The notes: generated by a model from the letters alone, not told the origin. A stretch of 64,000 nt of DNA from Burkholderiales bacterium RIFCSPLOWO2_12_FULL_61_40 (GCA_001770935.1 MESI01000061.1:1-64000); one strand, 5' to 3'. Counted from the stretch's first letter, positions 43,056-52,838 are shown. Numbers and translations are program-made.

Positions 43056-44651
43056 TTATAAAACCTGGTTGCGCCCAGCGCGTTTGGCCTGGTAAAGCGC
43101 CTCGTCGGCCTGCTTGATGAGGTCTTCCGCGCTCCCACCCGGCGCCCACTGCGCCACGCCGCCGGAGAAGGTGCAGGCAAAGGTGGTGCCGGGAACGGGA
43201 TGGCGGATCTGGCCAAAGTCCATGCGGATGGTATTGAGCAAATGGCGGGCCTGGACTGCGTTGGAGCCCGGCAAGATCACCAGAAACTCTTCGCCGCCAT
43301 AGCGCCCCACCGCGTCCGTTTTGCGCAGGCGCTGCTTGAGCAGCCAGGCCATGCTGCGAATCACATGGTCGCCCAGCGGGTGGCCATAGGTGTCGTTCAC
43401 CTTCTTGAAATGGTCGATGTCCAGCATGGCGACACACAGCGGTGCCCCCTCCGTAGCGGCCGTGGCCAGCGCCGCGTCCAGCCGCTGTTTGGAGGTGGTG
43501 TGGTTGAGCAAGCCGGTCAGGCTGTCCAAATACATGGTGCGGCGCAAGGCGCGGTAGCGCTCGATCTTGCTTTTCACCACGGCGTTCAGGATCACCGGGT
43601 TGAATGGTTTGGTCAGGAAATGGTCGCCGCCCAGGCGCAGGGCGTCCACCTGCAGCGCCACATGGGTATCGGCCGACAGGTACACCACCGGGGTGGACAA
43701 AAACTCGGCATGCTGGCGAATGACCCGGGTCACCTCCACGCCGGTGCAACCGGGCATGTACATGTCCATCAAAATCAAATCGGGCTGGAAGCTGCCCAGG
43801 CTGGTCAGCACCTCCTGCGGGCGCGCAATGGCCAGCGAGTCAATGCCGCCTTCGGACAGGGTGCGCCGGATCAAGGCACTGGCGGTTTTGGAGTCTTCCA
43901 CCACCAGCACCCGGTACGGCGCCTCTTCTTCGTTGCCGCACAGCTTGACGATGCGGTCCATGATGACGGGGTGCGGCGTGGCGCGGGGAAAGCAAAAATC
44001 ACAGCCCGCCCCCAAAGCCCCGTTCAAACTCTCGAAGTCGGCCGCCAGGTTCAGCCCCACGATGTGGCTGGCCGAAAAACGCCCGCGCAGGGCCTGCACC
44101 CCGGCCACCAGGGCGGCAGGCTCCAGGCCCTGTGCGTCCACCAGCACCACGGCCGATTCCTGGTCGGAGCCCAGGCACTGCGCCAGGTTGCAGGTATCGG
44201 CCTGGATGTTGAAATAACCCGCCTGCCCGGTCAGGTCGCGCCAGTCCTGCGGCGTGTCGGTGACGAACCAGATCCGTTTGCGGGGCGCCAGATCGCTGAG
44301 CAAATCCGCCTCCGGGTGCAGGCGGCGCTCGGCGACGGACGATGAATTGCCAAGAATAAAGGCCTGCACACGCTCGCCAAAACCCGCAATCTGGTCTTCC
44401 AAATCCGCCAGGGTGGCGGCGGGCATCACGTCCGCACTCCAGTGGTCAAACAGGGAGAGCACTTTTTGTTCCAGCGCATGGGCGCTTTGGTGCAGGCCCG
44501 ACAGCCCTTTGGCATCCAGAAACTCGGTGATGCTGGAGGCTGCCACCGCAAACTCGACAAAACCATCAAAGCCCGGAGCGCGGGCGAAGAAATCCCACTT
44601 GGCGCGAAAGTCGTCGCTTTTTCTCTTCAATTCTTCGGGGGAACAGGACAT
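43056..44651 (-). CDS. Response regulator diguanylate cyclase (Hpt-like, REC, GGDEF)
   Basis: 531 aa, soluble. N-terminal helical region (about 1-100) with HQSAHALEQKVLSLFDHW, which resembles an Hpt-type helix bundle; a degenerate receiver-like segment (about 125-245); a true receiver (VLVVEDSKTASALIR, LILMDMYMPGCTG with the phospho-Asp, KPFNPVILN); and a GGDEF domain (LDIDHFKKVNDTYGHP, RYGGEEFLVILPG). The intact GGEEF predicts c-di-GMP synthesis controlled by phosphorylation. Good ribosome-binding site GAGGAG before ATG 44651. Confidence 0.9.
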   Translation of the reverse strand: MSCSPEELKRKSDDFRAKWDFFARAPGFDGFVEFAVAASSITEFLDAKGLSGLHQSAHALEQKVLSLFDHWSADVMPAATLADLEDQIAGFGERVQAFILGNSSSVAERRLHPEADLLSDLAPRKRIWFVTDTPQDWRDLTGQAGYFNIQADTCNLAQCLGSDQESAVVLVDAQGLEPAALVAGVQALRGRFSASHIVGLNLAADFESLNGALGAGCDFCFPRATPHPVIMDRIVKLCGNEEEAPYRVLVVEDSKTASALIRRTLSEGGIDSLAIARPQEVLTSLGSFQPDLILMDMYMPGCTGVEVTRVIRQHAEFLSTPVVYLSADTHVALQVDALRLGGDHFLTKPFNPVILNAVVKSKIERYRALRRTMYLDSLTGLLNHTTSKQRLDAALATAATEGAPLCVAMLDIDHFKKVNDTYGHPLGDHVIRSMAWLLKQRLRKTDAVGRYGGEEFLVILPGSNAVQARHLLNTIRMDFGQIRHPVPGTTFACTFSGGVAQWAPGGSAEDLIKQADEALYQAKRAGRNQVL

Positions 44652-44724
44652 GGGTCTCCTCGGGGGCTGCGGCCTGCGTTATCGGCTTGTTGTGACGCGC
44701 ATCTTAGCGGCACCTGCCCAACAT

Positions 44725-44904
44725 TCACTCGGGGTTTTCCTCCTGAAACCCACCCGCGCGCAGGGTCACTCCTCGTGGAAACCCCCGTGCATCGTCCAGC
44801 AGCACCGACCACGGCGCGCTCAGGGTAAAGCGCAGTTCCATTGGGACCGGCTGCCAGTGCGCCCGGTGCGGCACCTGAGGCAGGGCACTGGCATAGGCGG
44901 CAAT
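44725..44904 (-). pseudogene. Orphan coding-like fragment upstream of REC-GGDEF gene
   Basis: In this 348-base gap the minus strand is open from 44904 to TGA at 44725. The predicted residues look protein-like (HWQPVPMELRFTLSAPWSVL, DDARGFPRGVTLRAGGF), but there is an upstream in-frame TAA and no good start. It could be the 3' end of a truncated gene. Family not recognised. The rest of the gap shows nothing except the hemerythrin ribosome-binding site. Confidence 0.3.
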
Positions 44905-44999
44905 TTATCAAGGTAGCCGCACGTCCCACCCCTGATTTCAGTCAAAATCCTCAGGCGCAGACACCGCTATTCTGCATCCTCAAGTTTGGAGAACCCACC

Positions 45000-45533
45000 A
45001 TGACGCAAGCCACACCCCGCCCCCTTTTGGTTTGGAGCGAAGCACTCGCCCTGGATTTGCCTTTGATGGATGACACCCACCATGAGTTTGTGGATTTGCT
45101 CGCCACCGTGGTGCAGGCCCCCGAAGGCCAGTTGCTCAACGCCTGGCGTGCCCTCATTGCCCACACCCAGGACCACTTTGACCGCGAAGACCAGTGGATG
45201 CAATCCACCGGCTTCTCCTCCAGCAACTGCCACGCCATGCAACACCAGGTGATTTTGCAGGTCATGCGGGAGGGGGAAAAGCGCGGCGTTACCGGCGAGT
45301 ACGCCGTGGTGCGGCAAATGGCCGACGAACTGGGTGTCTGGTTTCCCCAGCACGCCCAAAGCATGGACGCCGCCCTGGCCTTGCACCTGCGCTCCGTGGG
45401 CTTTGATGCGGCCACGGGGCAGGTCCACCGGCCCCAGGCGCTGCCCACCGAAACACTGCACGGCTGTGGCGGCGCCACCTGCTCCGGCACAGACGAACAA
45501 GCCGACGTGGAAACGGTTTACTCGCCGCTTTGA
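45000..45533 (+). CDS. Bacteriohemerythrin
   Basis: 177 aa; ATG 45000 preceded by GGAGAA. Di-iron O2-binding four-helix bundle; the ligand pattern is complete: D25xxH28 (DDTHHEF), H59xxxE63 (HFDRED), H78xxxH82 (HAMQHQ) and H118xxxxD123 (HAQSMD). The C-terminal 45 residues hold a CGGATCSG segment with two cysteines of unknown role. Such proteins store or sense oxygen, or deliver it; relevant in an organism switching between aerobic and nitrogen-oxide respiration. Divergent from the REC-GGDEF gene. Confidence 0.9.
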   Translation: MTQATPRPLLVWSEALALDLPLMDDTHHEFVDLLATVVQAPEGQLLNAWRALIAHTQDHFDREDQWMQSTGFSSSNCHAMQHQVILQVMREGEKRGVTGEYAVVRQMADELGVWFPQHAQSMDAALALHLRSVGFDAATGQVHRPQALPTETLHGCGGATCSGTDEQADVETVYSPL

Positions 45534-45557
45534 GGCTGTCACCTTGGCAACGCCTCC

Positions 45558-45589
45558 AAGGGGCGCTGGGCGATACCATGCGCCCCTTT
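45558..45589 (+). terminator. Possible terminator after hemerythrin gene
   Basis: Inverted repeat AAGGGGCGC / GCGCCCCTTT with a 13-base loop, 25 bases after the stop. There is no strong T run, so termination is uncertain. Confidence 0.4.
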
Positions 45590-45612
45590 GCCTTTAACGA
45601 AAGCCTTGCCCC

Positions 45613-46674
45613 ATGTCCCTCAACGCCACGCCCAGCGAACTTTCCACCCTCGTCAACCACCAGATCCGCCTGGCCGCACGTCCCGTGGGCATGCCCACCG
45701 CCGCCAACTGGAGCCATACCACCGACGCCGTCGCCGAACCGACCGAGGGCGGTGTGGTGCTCAAAACCCTGGCCTTGTCCCTGGACCCGGCCATGCGCGG
45801 CTGGATGAACGACGCCAAAAGCTACATCCCGCCCGTTGGCATTGGTGAGGTGATGCGCGCCGGCGGCGTGGGCCGGGTGATTGCCTCCAAGAATGAGCGC
45901 TACGCCGTGGGCGACTATGTGTCAGCCGGCTTCGGTGTGCAGGAGTACATCACCCTTGCCCAGGACGAAATGAAACGCAACGGCCTGGTCAAGATCGACC
46001 TCTCCGCCGGCACGCTGACCCAGTGGCTCAATGTGCTGGGCATGCCCGGCATGACCGGCTACTTTGGCCTGATGGACGTGGGCCAGCCCCAGGCCGGTGA
46101 GACGGTGGTGGTGTCGGGTGCCGCTGGTGCGGTGGGCCAGACCGTGGGCCAAATGGCCAAAATCAAGGGCTGCCGCGTGGTGGGTATCGCCGGTGGTGCC
46201 GCCAAGTGCGAATGGGTGGTGAAAGAGCTGGGCTTTGACGCCTGCATCGACTACAAGGCCGGCCCGTCCTCGGTGCGTGATGGCCTCAAGGAACATTGTC
46301 CCAAGGGCGTGGACATTTACTTTGACAATGTGGGCGGCGAGATTCTGGACCATGTGCTGGCCCGCATCAACCGCAAGGCCCGCATCATCATCTGCGGCGC
46401 CATCAGCCAGTACAACACCACCACCGCCGTGCAAGGCCCCAAGAACTACCTGAGCCTGCTGGTCAACCGCGCCCGCATGGAAGGCATTGTGGTGTTTGAC
46501 TACGCCGACCGCTACCACCTGGCCGTGGCCGAGATGGCGGCCTACCTGAAGGATGGCCGCATGAAAAGCAAGGAAGACGTGGTGCAGGGCCTGGACACCT
46601 TCCCCGACACCCTGCTCAAGCTGTTCAATGGCGAAAATTTCGGCAAACTGGTGCTGCAAGTCGCCGCCGGCTGA
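45613..46674 (+). CDS. NADPH-dependent oxidoreductase, CurA/MDR type
   Basis: 353 aa medium-chain reductase of the zinc-independent CurA (YncB) / leukotriene B4 dehydrogenase-like group. N-terminal NHQIRLAARPVGMP and LSLDPAMRGWMNDAKSY are typical; the Rossmann motif is VVVSGAAGAVGQTVGQMAK; NVGGEILDHVL and GAISQYN follow. Family members reduce activated double bonds of enones using NADPH. Substrate here unknown. Confidence 0.88.
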   Translation: MSLNATPSELSTLVNHQIRLAARPVGMPTAANWSHTTDAVAEPTEGGVVLKTLALSLDPAMRGWMNDAKSYIPPVGIGEVMRAGGVGRVIASKNERYAVGDYVSAGFGVQEYITLAQDEMKRNGLVKIDLSAGTLTQWLNVLGMPGMTGYFGLMDVGQPQAGETVVVSGAAGAVGQTVGQMAKIKGCRVVGIAGGAAKCEWVVKELGFDACIDYKAGPSSVRDGLKEHCPKGVDIYFDNVGGEILDHVLARINRKARIIICGAISQYNTTTAVQGPKNYLSLLVNRARMEGIVVFDYADRYHLAVAEMAAYLKDGRMKSKEDVVQGLDTFPDTLLKLFNGENFGKLVLQVAAG

Positions 46675-46763
46675 AAGTTGGCCCCGCCCTGTTTCGGTTG
46701 ACAGGGCGCACCAGGGGGTTGATACTGCGCCCGTCCAACCCAGGGCATCCCTTCTTTCCTGCC

Positions 46764-47258
46764 ATGCCCGATTCCACCCCTGTCAGGAATACCGCCCAGG
46801 TTGCGGCCCGATTAGCCCGCGAATGGGAGCTGCTGAGTGGCGAGTCCCGGGTATTTGACCTGGTCGCAGCCCCGTCCAGCGCGCCGCCGCTTGCGGAATT
46901 CAGCTACCTGATGCCCCTGACCCTCTTCGCCAACCAGGCACGCTGCGGTTTGGGCGTATTGATTCAACGCAAAGACGCACTCACGGTTGCCGCTAACATG
47001 TTTGGCGTATTGCCGCATGAAATTCCCGACGAAGACTTGAAAGACGCCTGTTCAGAGGTGTGTAATGTGTTTTCTGACTGCATTGCCATGCATCTCAGCG
47101 GCAACGAAGATGTGAGCATTGGCCTGCCGCTCATGCTTGAAGCGCAAAATTACGAAAAAATATACCGAGACAGCGTTGTGACGGAAATCTACCAAAGTTG
47201 TGTCCATTCCACCCACTTGCTGGTCGTGGTGTTCGATTCCTTATGCCAACTCCCGTGA
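46764..47258 (+). CDS. CheX/CheC-like phosphatase domain protein
   Basis: 164 aa; ATG 46764 chosen because the earlier frame lacks a ribosome-binding site. The segment MFGVLPHEIPDEDLKDACSEVCNVFSDCIA resembles the conserved E-x2-N helix of CheX/CheC/FliY phosphatases (here EVCN). These dephosphorylate CheY-type receivers. The next gene (10 bases on) starts with a receiver domain, which would be the natural partner. The assignment is by pattern and is moderate. Confidence 0.65.
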   Translation: MPDSTPVRNTAQVAARLAREWELLSGESRVFDLVAAPSSAPPLAEFSYLMPLTLFANQARCGLGVLIQRKDALTVAANMFGVLPHEIPDEDLKDACSEVCNVFSDCIAMHLSGNEDVSIGLPLMLEAQNYEKIYRDSVVTEIYQSCVHSTHLLVVVFDSLCQLP

Positions 47259-47267
47259 AATCCGCCC

Positions 47268-48263
47268 ATGGAAACTAACCCAATTCTCCTGTCTTCGCCT
47301 TTGAAGTTCTTGGTAGTGGACGATAGCCGTGCGATTCAGGCCATCATTCGCCGGGCTATTTCAAAATGCGGCTACCAGCCGATTGAGGTCCAAACCGCAC
47401 TGAACGGCGAGCAGGCCCTGGACCTCATCGGCACCTTTTTGCCCGACCTGGTGATCACCGACTGGCATATGCCCAAAGTCTCAGGGCTGGAGATGGTGCA
47501 GGCGATGCGGCAAATGGGGCACCAGAAAACCCGGGTGGGGTTTGTCACCACGGAGCGAACGCCCGCGCTGCTGAACGAGGCGGTGGCCAACGGTGCCATG
47601 TTTATTTTGCACAAACCTTTTGACGATGCAGAATTGGTGGCGGTGGTCACCGCTGCGGTCAAGGATCTGGCCAGGATTGCCGGAGACATTGCAACTGCAA
47701 CTTCCGAGGCGGCCCCCCTTGCGCCGCCCGCTGCCGCTCCCGAAGCTGTCGGGAATTTGAAAAAGAATGCCGATCCCGTGACGCCAGAGGCTTTGCAGCA
47801 GCAGTTGTCGGCGTGCCTGGGCAATCTCCCCTTTCGGCTCATCCCCCACGAAAAAATGACGATCGACAAGCTGACGCCCAATATATTGCTCGGCCTGTAC
47901 AGCGCCAGCGAACGCAAGGGGGTGTATGCGATCGGCATGCTGGATGCAAACGCACTGTGCATGGTGGGCGGTGGCAGCGCCCGGAAAAACCCGCTGGATG
48001 TGCGCGCCGCCATGGCAACAGGGCATCCCGACACGGTGATGATGGACCGGGCCCACGATTTCCTGAAAACCGTGGCCGAGTGTTTAACCCAGACGTCGGG
48101 CGAGCCCGCATGGGAGATCGTCCTGGCCAAGGCCAGCGTAGTCAAAAACACCTTCTCCAAGCTGGCGGAAGTGCTGGCACAGCCCGGCAACCGCTCTGAT
48201 TTCCGCTTGTCCATACCCGGCTACGGTGAAGGCCGCATGGCATTTTTTGTGATGCCCGCATGA
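47268..48263 (+). CDS. Response regulator with novel C-terminal domain
   Basis: 331 aa: CheY-like receiver (about 10-130; FLVVDDSRAIQAIIRRAI, LVITDWHMPKVSG with the phospho-Asp, HKPFDDAEL), an Ala/Pro linker (about 145-170), then a C-terminal domain of about 150 residues (KMTIDKLTPNILLGLYSASE, GMLDANALCMVGGGSARKNP, DFRLSIPGYGEGRMAFFVMP) that I cannot assign; it may be a diverged CheX-like fold. The stop overlaps the next ATG (ATGA), so the three genes act as one unit. Confidence 0.8.
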   Translation: METNPILLSSPLKFLVVDDSRAIQAIIRRAISKCGYQPIEVQTALNGEQALDLIGTFLPDLVITDWHMPKVSGLEMVQAMRQMGHQKTRVGFVTTERTPALLNEAVANGAMFILHKPFDDAELVAVVTAAVKDLARIAGDIATATSEAAPLAPPAAAPEAVGNLKKNADPVTPEALQQQLSACLGNLPFRLIPHEKMTIDKLTPNILLGLYSASERKGVYAIGMLDANALCMVGGGSARKNPLDVRAAMATGHPDTVMMDRAHDFLKTVAECLTQTSGEPAWEIVLAKASVVKNTFSKLAEVLAQPGNRSDFRLSIPGYGEGRMAFFVMPA

Positions 48264-49159
48264 ACTGGCTCAACATTTCGCTGGGGTTTGTTTTTTTATG
48301 CAACCTCATCTTTTTGGTGGGTGCGGCCTTTTTGCTGTACCGCATTGTGGACGCCACGGAGCAAGGACGCGACGAACTGCTCAAGGCGGCCAATCAAAAC
48401 ATGGATGGCGGCAAACATTTGCTGATGGCGGCGCGGCGCTCCGTCATCGAAATGGAGAGACTCAATGACGCCCACTTGTCGCGTGAAACATCCGGCAGCC
48501 GCACCATCGCCGAGCTTTCATCCCAAATTCGGCTGCTGGGAGAACGCCTGCAGAAAAATGCGATGCCAGCAGCGGCGGCACACGATGCCTCTGCCGGTGC
48601 GCGTGAAAGCGACAACGCGGACCGCATCACCGAAGACATTCGTGCCAAGTTGCAGGCGGATCTCAACGCCGTCTTGTCCAAAAACCACCAGCTGCAAGAC
48701 GAAATAGACCAAACCTCCTACCGCCTGAAAGACGCCACGTCGTCCAATCGGGAGTTGCGGGAAGAGCTGAACGAGGTCAAAGGCATCAAAAAAGAGGTTG
48801 TTGACAACCTGATCAAGCGCACCGAAGAACTGGAAGCGCAGCTCAAACAGGCAAGAGAGCGTGCCAAAGCCGCAGAGATGCATGCCGAGAACAATGCGGT
48901 CCAGCTCGACGACATCCGCGAGCAAATTCACAACCACGTTTTTACGGGTACAGGCGGCGGTGGCATTGACCAGTCCGGCTTGATCGAAAGCCAGCAGGAC
49001 CAGATTGATGCCCTTGCCGCGCGAGAAAAAACCCTGATGGAGCGCATCGACGAGTTAGAGCAGGCATTTCAGCGCAACCAAACCGAAAAGAATTTCATTG
49101 AAGATCGATTTCTCCAATTCGACTCAGACCAGACCGATCGCCCTGCAACACCGCCGTGA
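48260..49159 (+). CDS. Membrane-anchored coiled-coil protein
   Basis: 299 aa: one N-terminal membrane segment (about 6-27), then an almost wholly helical, charged coiled coil (for example DEIDQTSYRLKDATSSNREL, EELEAQLKQARERAKAAEMH), broken by a Gly-rich spot (TGTGGGGIDQSG near 232). No enzymatic motif. Overlaps the receiver gene by ATGA, which suggests a structural or localisation partner. Family unknown. Confidence 0.78.
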   Translation: MNWLNISLGFVFLCNLIFLVGAAFLLYRIVDATEQGRDELLKAANQNMDGGKHLLMAARRSVIEMERLNDAHLSRETSGSRTIAELSSQIRLLGERLQKNAMPAAAAHDASAGARESDNADRITEDIRAKLQADLNAVLSKNHQLQDEIDQTSYRLKDATSSNRELREELNEVKGIKKEVVDNLIKRTEELEAQLKQARERAKAAEMHAENNAVQLDDIREQIHNHVFTGTGGGGIDQSGLIESQQDQIDALAAREKTLMERIDELEQAFQRNQTEKNFIEDRFLQFDSDQTDRPATPP

Positions 49160-49344
49160 ACGGGTGTACACACACCGCTGCGCCGCTCTGCGAAGAAATC
49201 AAGTTATGATTTTTTTGCATCGGCCACCAGAGTAAACCCTGATCCCCGCACCATCACCCTGGCGCTACAGTTCGCCCACAGGTCAAAGCGGCCAATCCAG
49301 GCCGCAGTTTGAATTTCCTTATTCTTTACTGGAGCGTACTCCCC

Positions 49345-50376
49345 ATGCATCTGAATCAAGTCAAAGTTATTGCCACCCTGGTCGCCGCGATGGGCGCGGT
49401 GCTTGCAGCCCCGGCACACGCAGGCAAAACACTGGACGCCATCAAGGCACGGGGTCAGGTGATTTGCGGCGTTCACACCGGACTGGCGGGTTTTGGCGCC
49501 GCCGACTCCAATGGCAAATGGTCCGGCATCGACGTGGATGTGTGCCGCGCTGCTGCGGCGGCCACCTTGGGTGACAGCGAAAAAGTGAAATACGTTCCCT
49601 TGGTCGCGCAGGCCCGTTTCACCGCCCTGCAATCGGGCGAAGTCGATATGCTGTCCCGCAACACCACCTTCACCCTGACGCGTGACGCCTCGCTCGGCCT
49701 GACCCAAACGGCCGTGGTCTATTACGACGGCCAGGGCTTCATGGTCCCGGTCAAAAGCAAAATCAAGAGTGCCAAGCAGCTCAAGGGACAAACCGTGTGT
49801 GTGCAATCGGGCACCACCACCGAGAAGAATCTGACCGACTTTTCCAAAGCCAACAAACTCAGTATCAAACCCGTGGTGTTTGAAAAACTCGACGCCGTCG
49901 AAGGCGCTTACTTTGCAGGCCGTTGTGTGGCCTACACCACCGATGCATCCGGGCTGGCCTCGGTGCGTAACAAATCCGCCAAAAACCCGGCTGACCACCT
50001 GATCCTGCCCGAGCTGATTTCCAAAGAACCCTTGGGTCCCATGGTGCGCCGCGGCGATGAAGAATGGGCAGCGATTGTCAAATGGGTGATTTACGGCCTG
50101 CTGGAAGCCGAGGAATACGGCATCACCCAGGCCAATGCGGACCAGATGAAATCCAGCACGGACCCCGTGGTGGGGCGCATTCTGGGCACCACCGATGACA
50201 CCGGCAAGCTGTTGGGCCTGGACAAAGAGTGGCTGGCACGCGCCATCAAGGCCACCGGCAACTACGGCGAAATATTTGAACGCAACGTCGGACCCAAATC
50301 AGCGCTGCAACTGCCACGCGGTCTCAATAATCTGTGGAACAAGGGCGGCATTCAATACGCTCCCCCCATCCGCTAA
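49345..50376 (+). CDS. aapJ: AapJ-type general amino-acid ABC transporter binding protein
   Basis: 343 aa periplasmic binding protein; signal peptide to about 26 (APAHA), then family features KARGQVICGVHTGLAGFG, DVDVCRAAAAATLGD, LSRNTTFTLTRDASLGL and GRCVAYTTDASGLASVR, as in AapJ/BztA, which bind a broad range of L-amino acids. First gene of the aapJQMP operon; a double hairpin separates it from the permease genes. Confidence 0.93.
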   Translation: MHLNQVKVIATLVAAMGAVLAAPAHAGKTLDAIKARGQVICGVHTGLAGFGAADSNGKWSGIDVDVCRAAAAATLGDSEKVKYVPLVAQARFTALQSGEVDMLSRNTTFTLTRDASLGLTQTAVVYYDGQGFMVPVKSKIKSAKQLKGQTVCVQSGTTTEKNLTDFSKANKLSIKPVVFEKLDAVEGAYFAGRCVAYTTDASGLASVRNKSAKNPADHLILPELISKEPLGPMVRRGDEEWAAIVKWVIYGLLEAEEYGITQANADQMKSSTDPVVGRILGTTDDTGKLLGLDKEWLARAIKATGNYGEIFERNVGPKSALQLPRGLNNLWNKGGIQYAPPIR

Positions 50377-50392
50377 GCGCAGTCCACACACG

Positions 50393-50453
50393 GGTGGCAA
50401 GCCTTTTGCCACCTGACAAAAGGGCAGTTGCAAACGTTTTGCACTGCCCTTTT
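50393..50453 (+). terminator. Double hairpin between aapJ and aapQ
   Basis: Hairpin 1: GGTGGCAA / TTGCCACC with a 5-base loop (50393-50413). Hairpin 2: AAAAGGGCAG...CTGCCCTTTT (50418-50453), ending in T. Partial termination here would give more binding protein than permease, a common arrangement. Confidence 0.75.
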
Positions 50454-50490
50454 CACATGCCACGCAACACTCTTCACCACAAGGGCTGCC

Positions 50491-51681
50491 ATGTCTGACC
50501 CCTCGACCCCCTCCTCTTCAGCACCTCCCCAAAAGACCTTTTCCTGGCGCAGCCAAGCGTTCAGGGCACTGGTGTACCAATGCGTTGCGGTACTCGTGAT
50601 CGCTCTGGCGGTCTTCTACCTCGCCAACAATACCGCGACCAATATGCGGGCACGGGGCATCCAAAGCGGTTTTGACTTCCTCACGGGGGCAGCGGGGTTT
50701 GACATCGGCGAAAGCCTGTTTGCCTTTGATTCGGGCGAGCCCTACTGGCGTGCCTATCTGGTCGGTATGACCAACACCTTGCGGGTGGCGGTGGTCGGCA
50801 TTCTTCTCACCACCCTGTGGGGCACCCTCATCGGTGTGGGGCGCTTTTCCCGCAATGCCCTGGTGCGCGGTTTATGTGTGGCTTACGTGGAGTTGTTTCG
50901 CAACATTCCTGTGCTGCTGCAACTGCTGATGTGGTACCTGCTGTTCACCGAGGTGTTGCCAGCCTCCACCGAGCCCTGGGTCTTGGGCCCCCTGTTTTTG
51001 AGCAAGGGAGGCTTGAACTTTCCCATTCCGGTATGGGCCACGGGCCAGCTGTGGGCCGTCTGGGGGGCAGTGGCGGGCCTGCTGGCCGCCTGGGCCTACC
51101 GCCGTTATGCCCTGCGCGCCTTTGAGCAAACCGGCCACAGCAAGAGCATGTTCTGGGCACCGCTGGCCATCATTTTGGCGTGCAGCGTGTTGGGCTGGGT
51201 GCTGGGCGGTGCGCCCATGGAGGTGAACGCGCCGGTCCAGGGTGAATTTGCCATTGAAAACGGCGGTTCCCTCACCCCCGAATTTCTGGCCCTGTTGCTG
51301 GGATTGACGGTTTACACCGCTGCCTTTGTGGCCGAAGTGGTGCGCGGCGGTATTCAGGCTGTGGCGACAGGCCAGGCGGAAGCCGCCAGCGCGCTGGGCT
51401 TGGGCCGCGGCCAGACCATGCGCCTGGTGATGCTGCCCCAGGCCCTGCGCGTGATCATCCCGCCCATGACCAACCAGTACCTGAACCTGACCAAAAACTC
51501 TTCCCTGGCGGTGGCCATTGGCTACCCGGATGTGGTGTCCATTGCCAACACCGCCATCAACCAGACCGGACGCGCCGTGGAATGTATCGCCATCATCATG
51601 CTGGTGTACCTCAGCACCTCGCTGTTCACCTCCATTCTGATGAATTGGTACAACGCGCGCGCCGCCATCAAGGAACGTTAA
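50491..51681 (+). CDS. aapQ: AapQ, amino-acid ABC transporter permease
   Basis: 396 aa; Ser/Pro-rich N-terminus, first membrane segment at about 30-50, and an ABC permease core with an EAA loop (EAASALGLGRGQTMRLVMLPQALRVIIPP). Belongs to the polar amino-acid family, long AapQ/BztB type with an inserted segment between membrane helices. ATG 50491. Confidence 0.93.
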   Translation: MSDPSTPSSSAPPQKTFSWRSQAFRALVYQCVAVLVIALAVFYLANNTATNMRARGIQSGFDFLTGAAGFDIGESLFAFDSGEPYWRAYLVGMTNTLRVAVVGILLTTLWGTLIGVGRFSRNALVRGLCVAYVELFRNIPVLLQLLMWYLLFTEVLPASTEPWVLGPLFLSKGGLNFPIPVWATGQLWAVWGAVAGLLAAWAYRRYALRAFEQTGHSKSMFWAPLAIILACSVLGWVLGGAPMEVNAPVQGEFAIENGGSLTPEFLALLLGLTVYTAAFVAEVVRGGIQAVATGQAEAASALGLGRGQTMRLVMLPQALRVIIPPMTNQYLNLTKNSSLAVAIGYPDVVSIANTAINQTGRAVECIAIIMLVYLSTSLFTSILMNWYNARAAIKER

Positions 51682-51690
51682 GGACACACC

Positions 51691-52791
51691 ATGAGCGCAC
51701 AAACGTTCCAAACCATCGCACCCCGCCCCGCACCCGTCCAAACCGAAGGTGTGCTGGCCTGGGTCAAATCCAATCTGTTCAACGACTGGAAAACCGCACT
51801 GGGCACCGCCGTGATCGGCGCTGTGCTGCTGGCACTGTTGCCCCCACTCTACCGCTGGGCCATTGCCAATGCCGTGTGGGTTGCCGACTCCGACGTGTGC
51901 CATGCCGCCAGCGGTGCCTGCTGGGGTGTGGTGCGGGAGAAATTCCGCTTCATTATTTTTGGCCGCTACCCTTTTGAAGAGCACTGGCGCGCCTTGCTGA
52001 GCACCACCGTCTTGCTGGCGCTCATCATCACCAGCTGCATTCGCGCCTGCTGGAAACCCTGGCTGGCGGCCATGTGGGTGGCGGGCCTGGCGCTGTACTT
52101 CTGCCTGATGCGCGGCGGTGTGCTGGGGCTGCCGCGGGTGGACACCGATTTGTGGAGCGGTCTGCCCCTGACCATTTTGCTGGCCTCCCTGTCCATGACC
52201 ATGGCCTTTCCGATTGCCCTGTGCATCGCCCTGGGGCGCCGCTCGGGCATGCCCGCCATTCGCAGCCTGTGCACCGTGTATGTGGAACTGATCCGGGGCG
52301 TGCCCCTGATTTCGGTGCTGTTCATGGCCTCGTTCATGTTCCCGCTTTTGATGCCGCAAGGTTTTTCGATTGACGTGCTGGTGCGTGTGCTGGCGGGCAT
52401 CACCCTGTTTGCCGCGGCCTACATGGCGGAGGTAATTCGCGGTGGCCTGCAGGCCATCCCCAAGGGTCAGATCGAGGCGGCGGCCACACTGGGCCTGTCG
52501 TACTGGCAAACCCAGCGCAAAATTGTGCTGCCGCAGGCGCTGGCGATGGTGGTGCCGGGGGTGATGAACAGCTTTATCTCCACCTTCAAAGACACCTCGC
52601 TGGTCGCCATTGTGAGCCTGTACGAGCTCACCGGCGCCATGGGCATGGCCATGAACGCGGACGCCAACTGGCGGCCATTCCGCATCGAAGGCTACCTCTT
52701 CATTGCCCTGATTTATTTTGTGTTTTGCTTCTCCATGTCGCGCTACAGCCTGTGGATTGAAAAGCAGGTCAACAAATCCAAGCTGCGCTAA
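51691..52791 (+). CDS. aapM: AapM, amino-acid ABC transporter permease
   Basis: 366 aa; partner permease of AapQ, with the EAA loop [31 protein letters not shown]-terminal cytoplasmic stretch, then a region with [10 protein letters not shown] before the permease core. Begins 9 bases after aapQ. Confidence 0.93.
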   Translation: MSAQTFQTIAPRPAPVQTEGVLAWVKSNLFNDWKTALGTAVIGAVLLALLPPLYRWAIANAVWVADSDVCHAASGACWGVVREKFRFIIFGRYPFEEHWRALLSTTVLLALIITSCIRACWKPWLAAMWVAGLALYFCLMRGGVLGLPRVDTDLWSGLPLTILLASLSMTMAFPIALCIALGRRSGMPAIRSLCTVYVELIRGVPLISVLFMASFMFPLLMPQGFSIDVLVRVLAGITLFAAAYMAEVIRGGLQAIPKGQIEAAATLGLSYWQTQRKIVLPQALAMVVPGVMNSFISTFKDTSLVAIVSLYELTGAMGMAMNADANWRPFRIEGYLFIALIYFVFCFSMSRYSLWIEKQVNKSKLR

Positions 52792-52838
52792 ACACCCGGC
52801 ACTACCCCCACCTCTCTCTATTTACCCGGCACTGCACC

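Noticed and set aside
50872-52509. Minus-strand open frame (545 codons) opposite aapQ and aapM
   Set aside because: Spans two well-supported permease genes on the other strand; low-complexity His/Gln/Gly composition.
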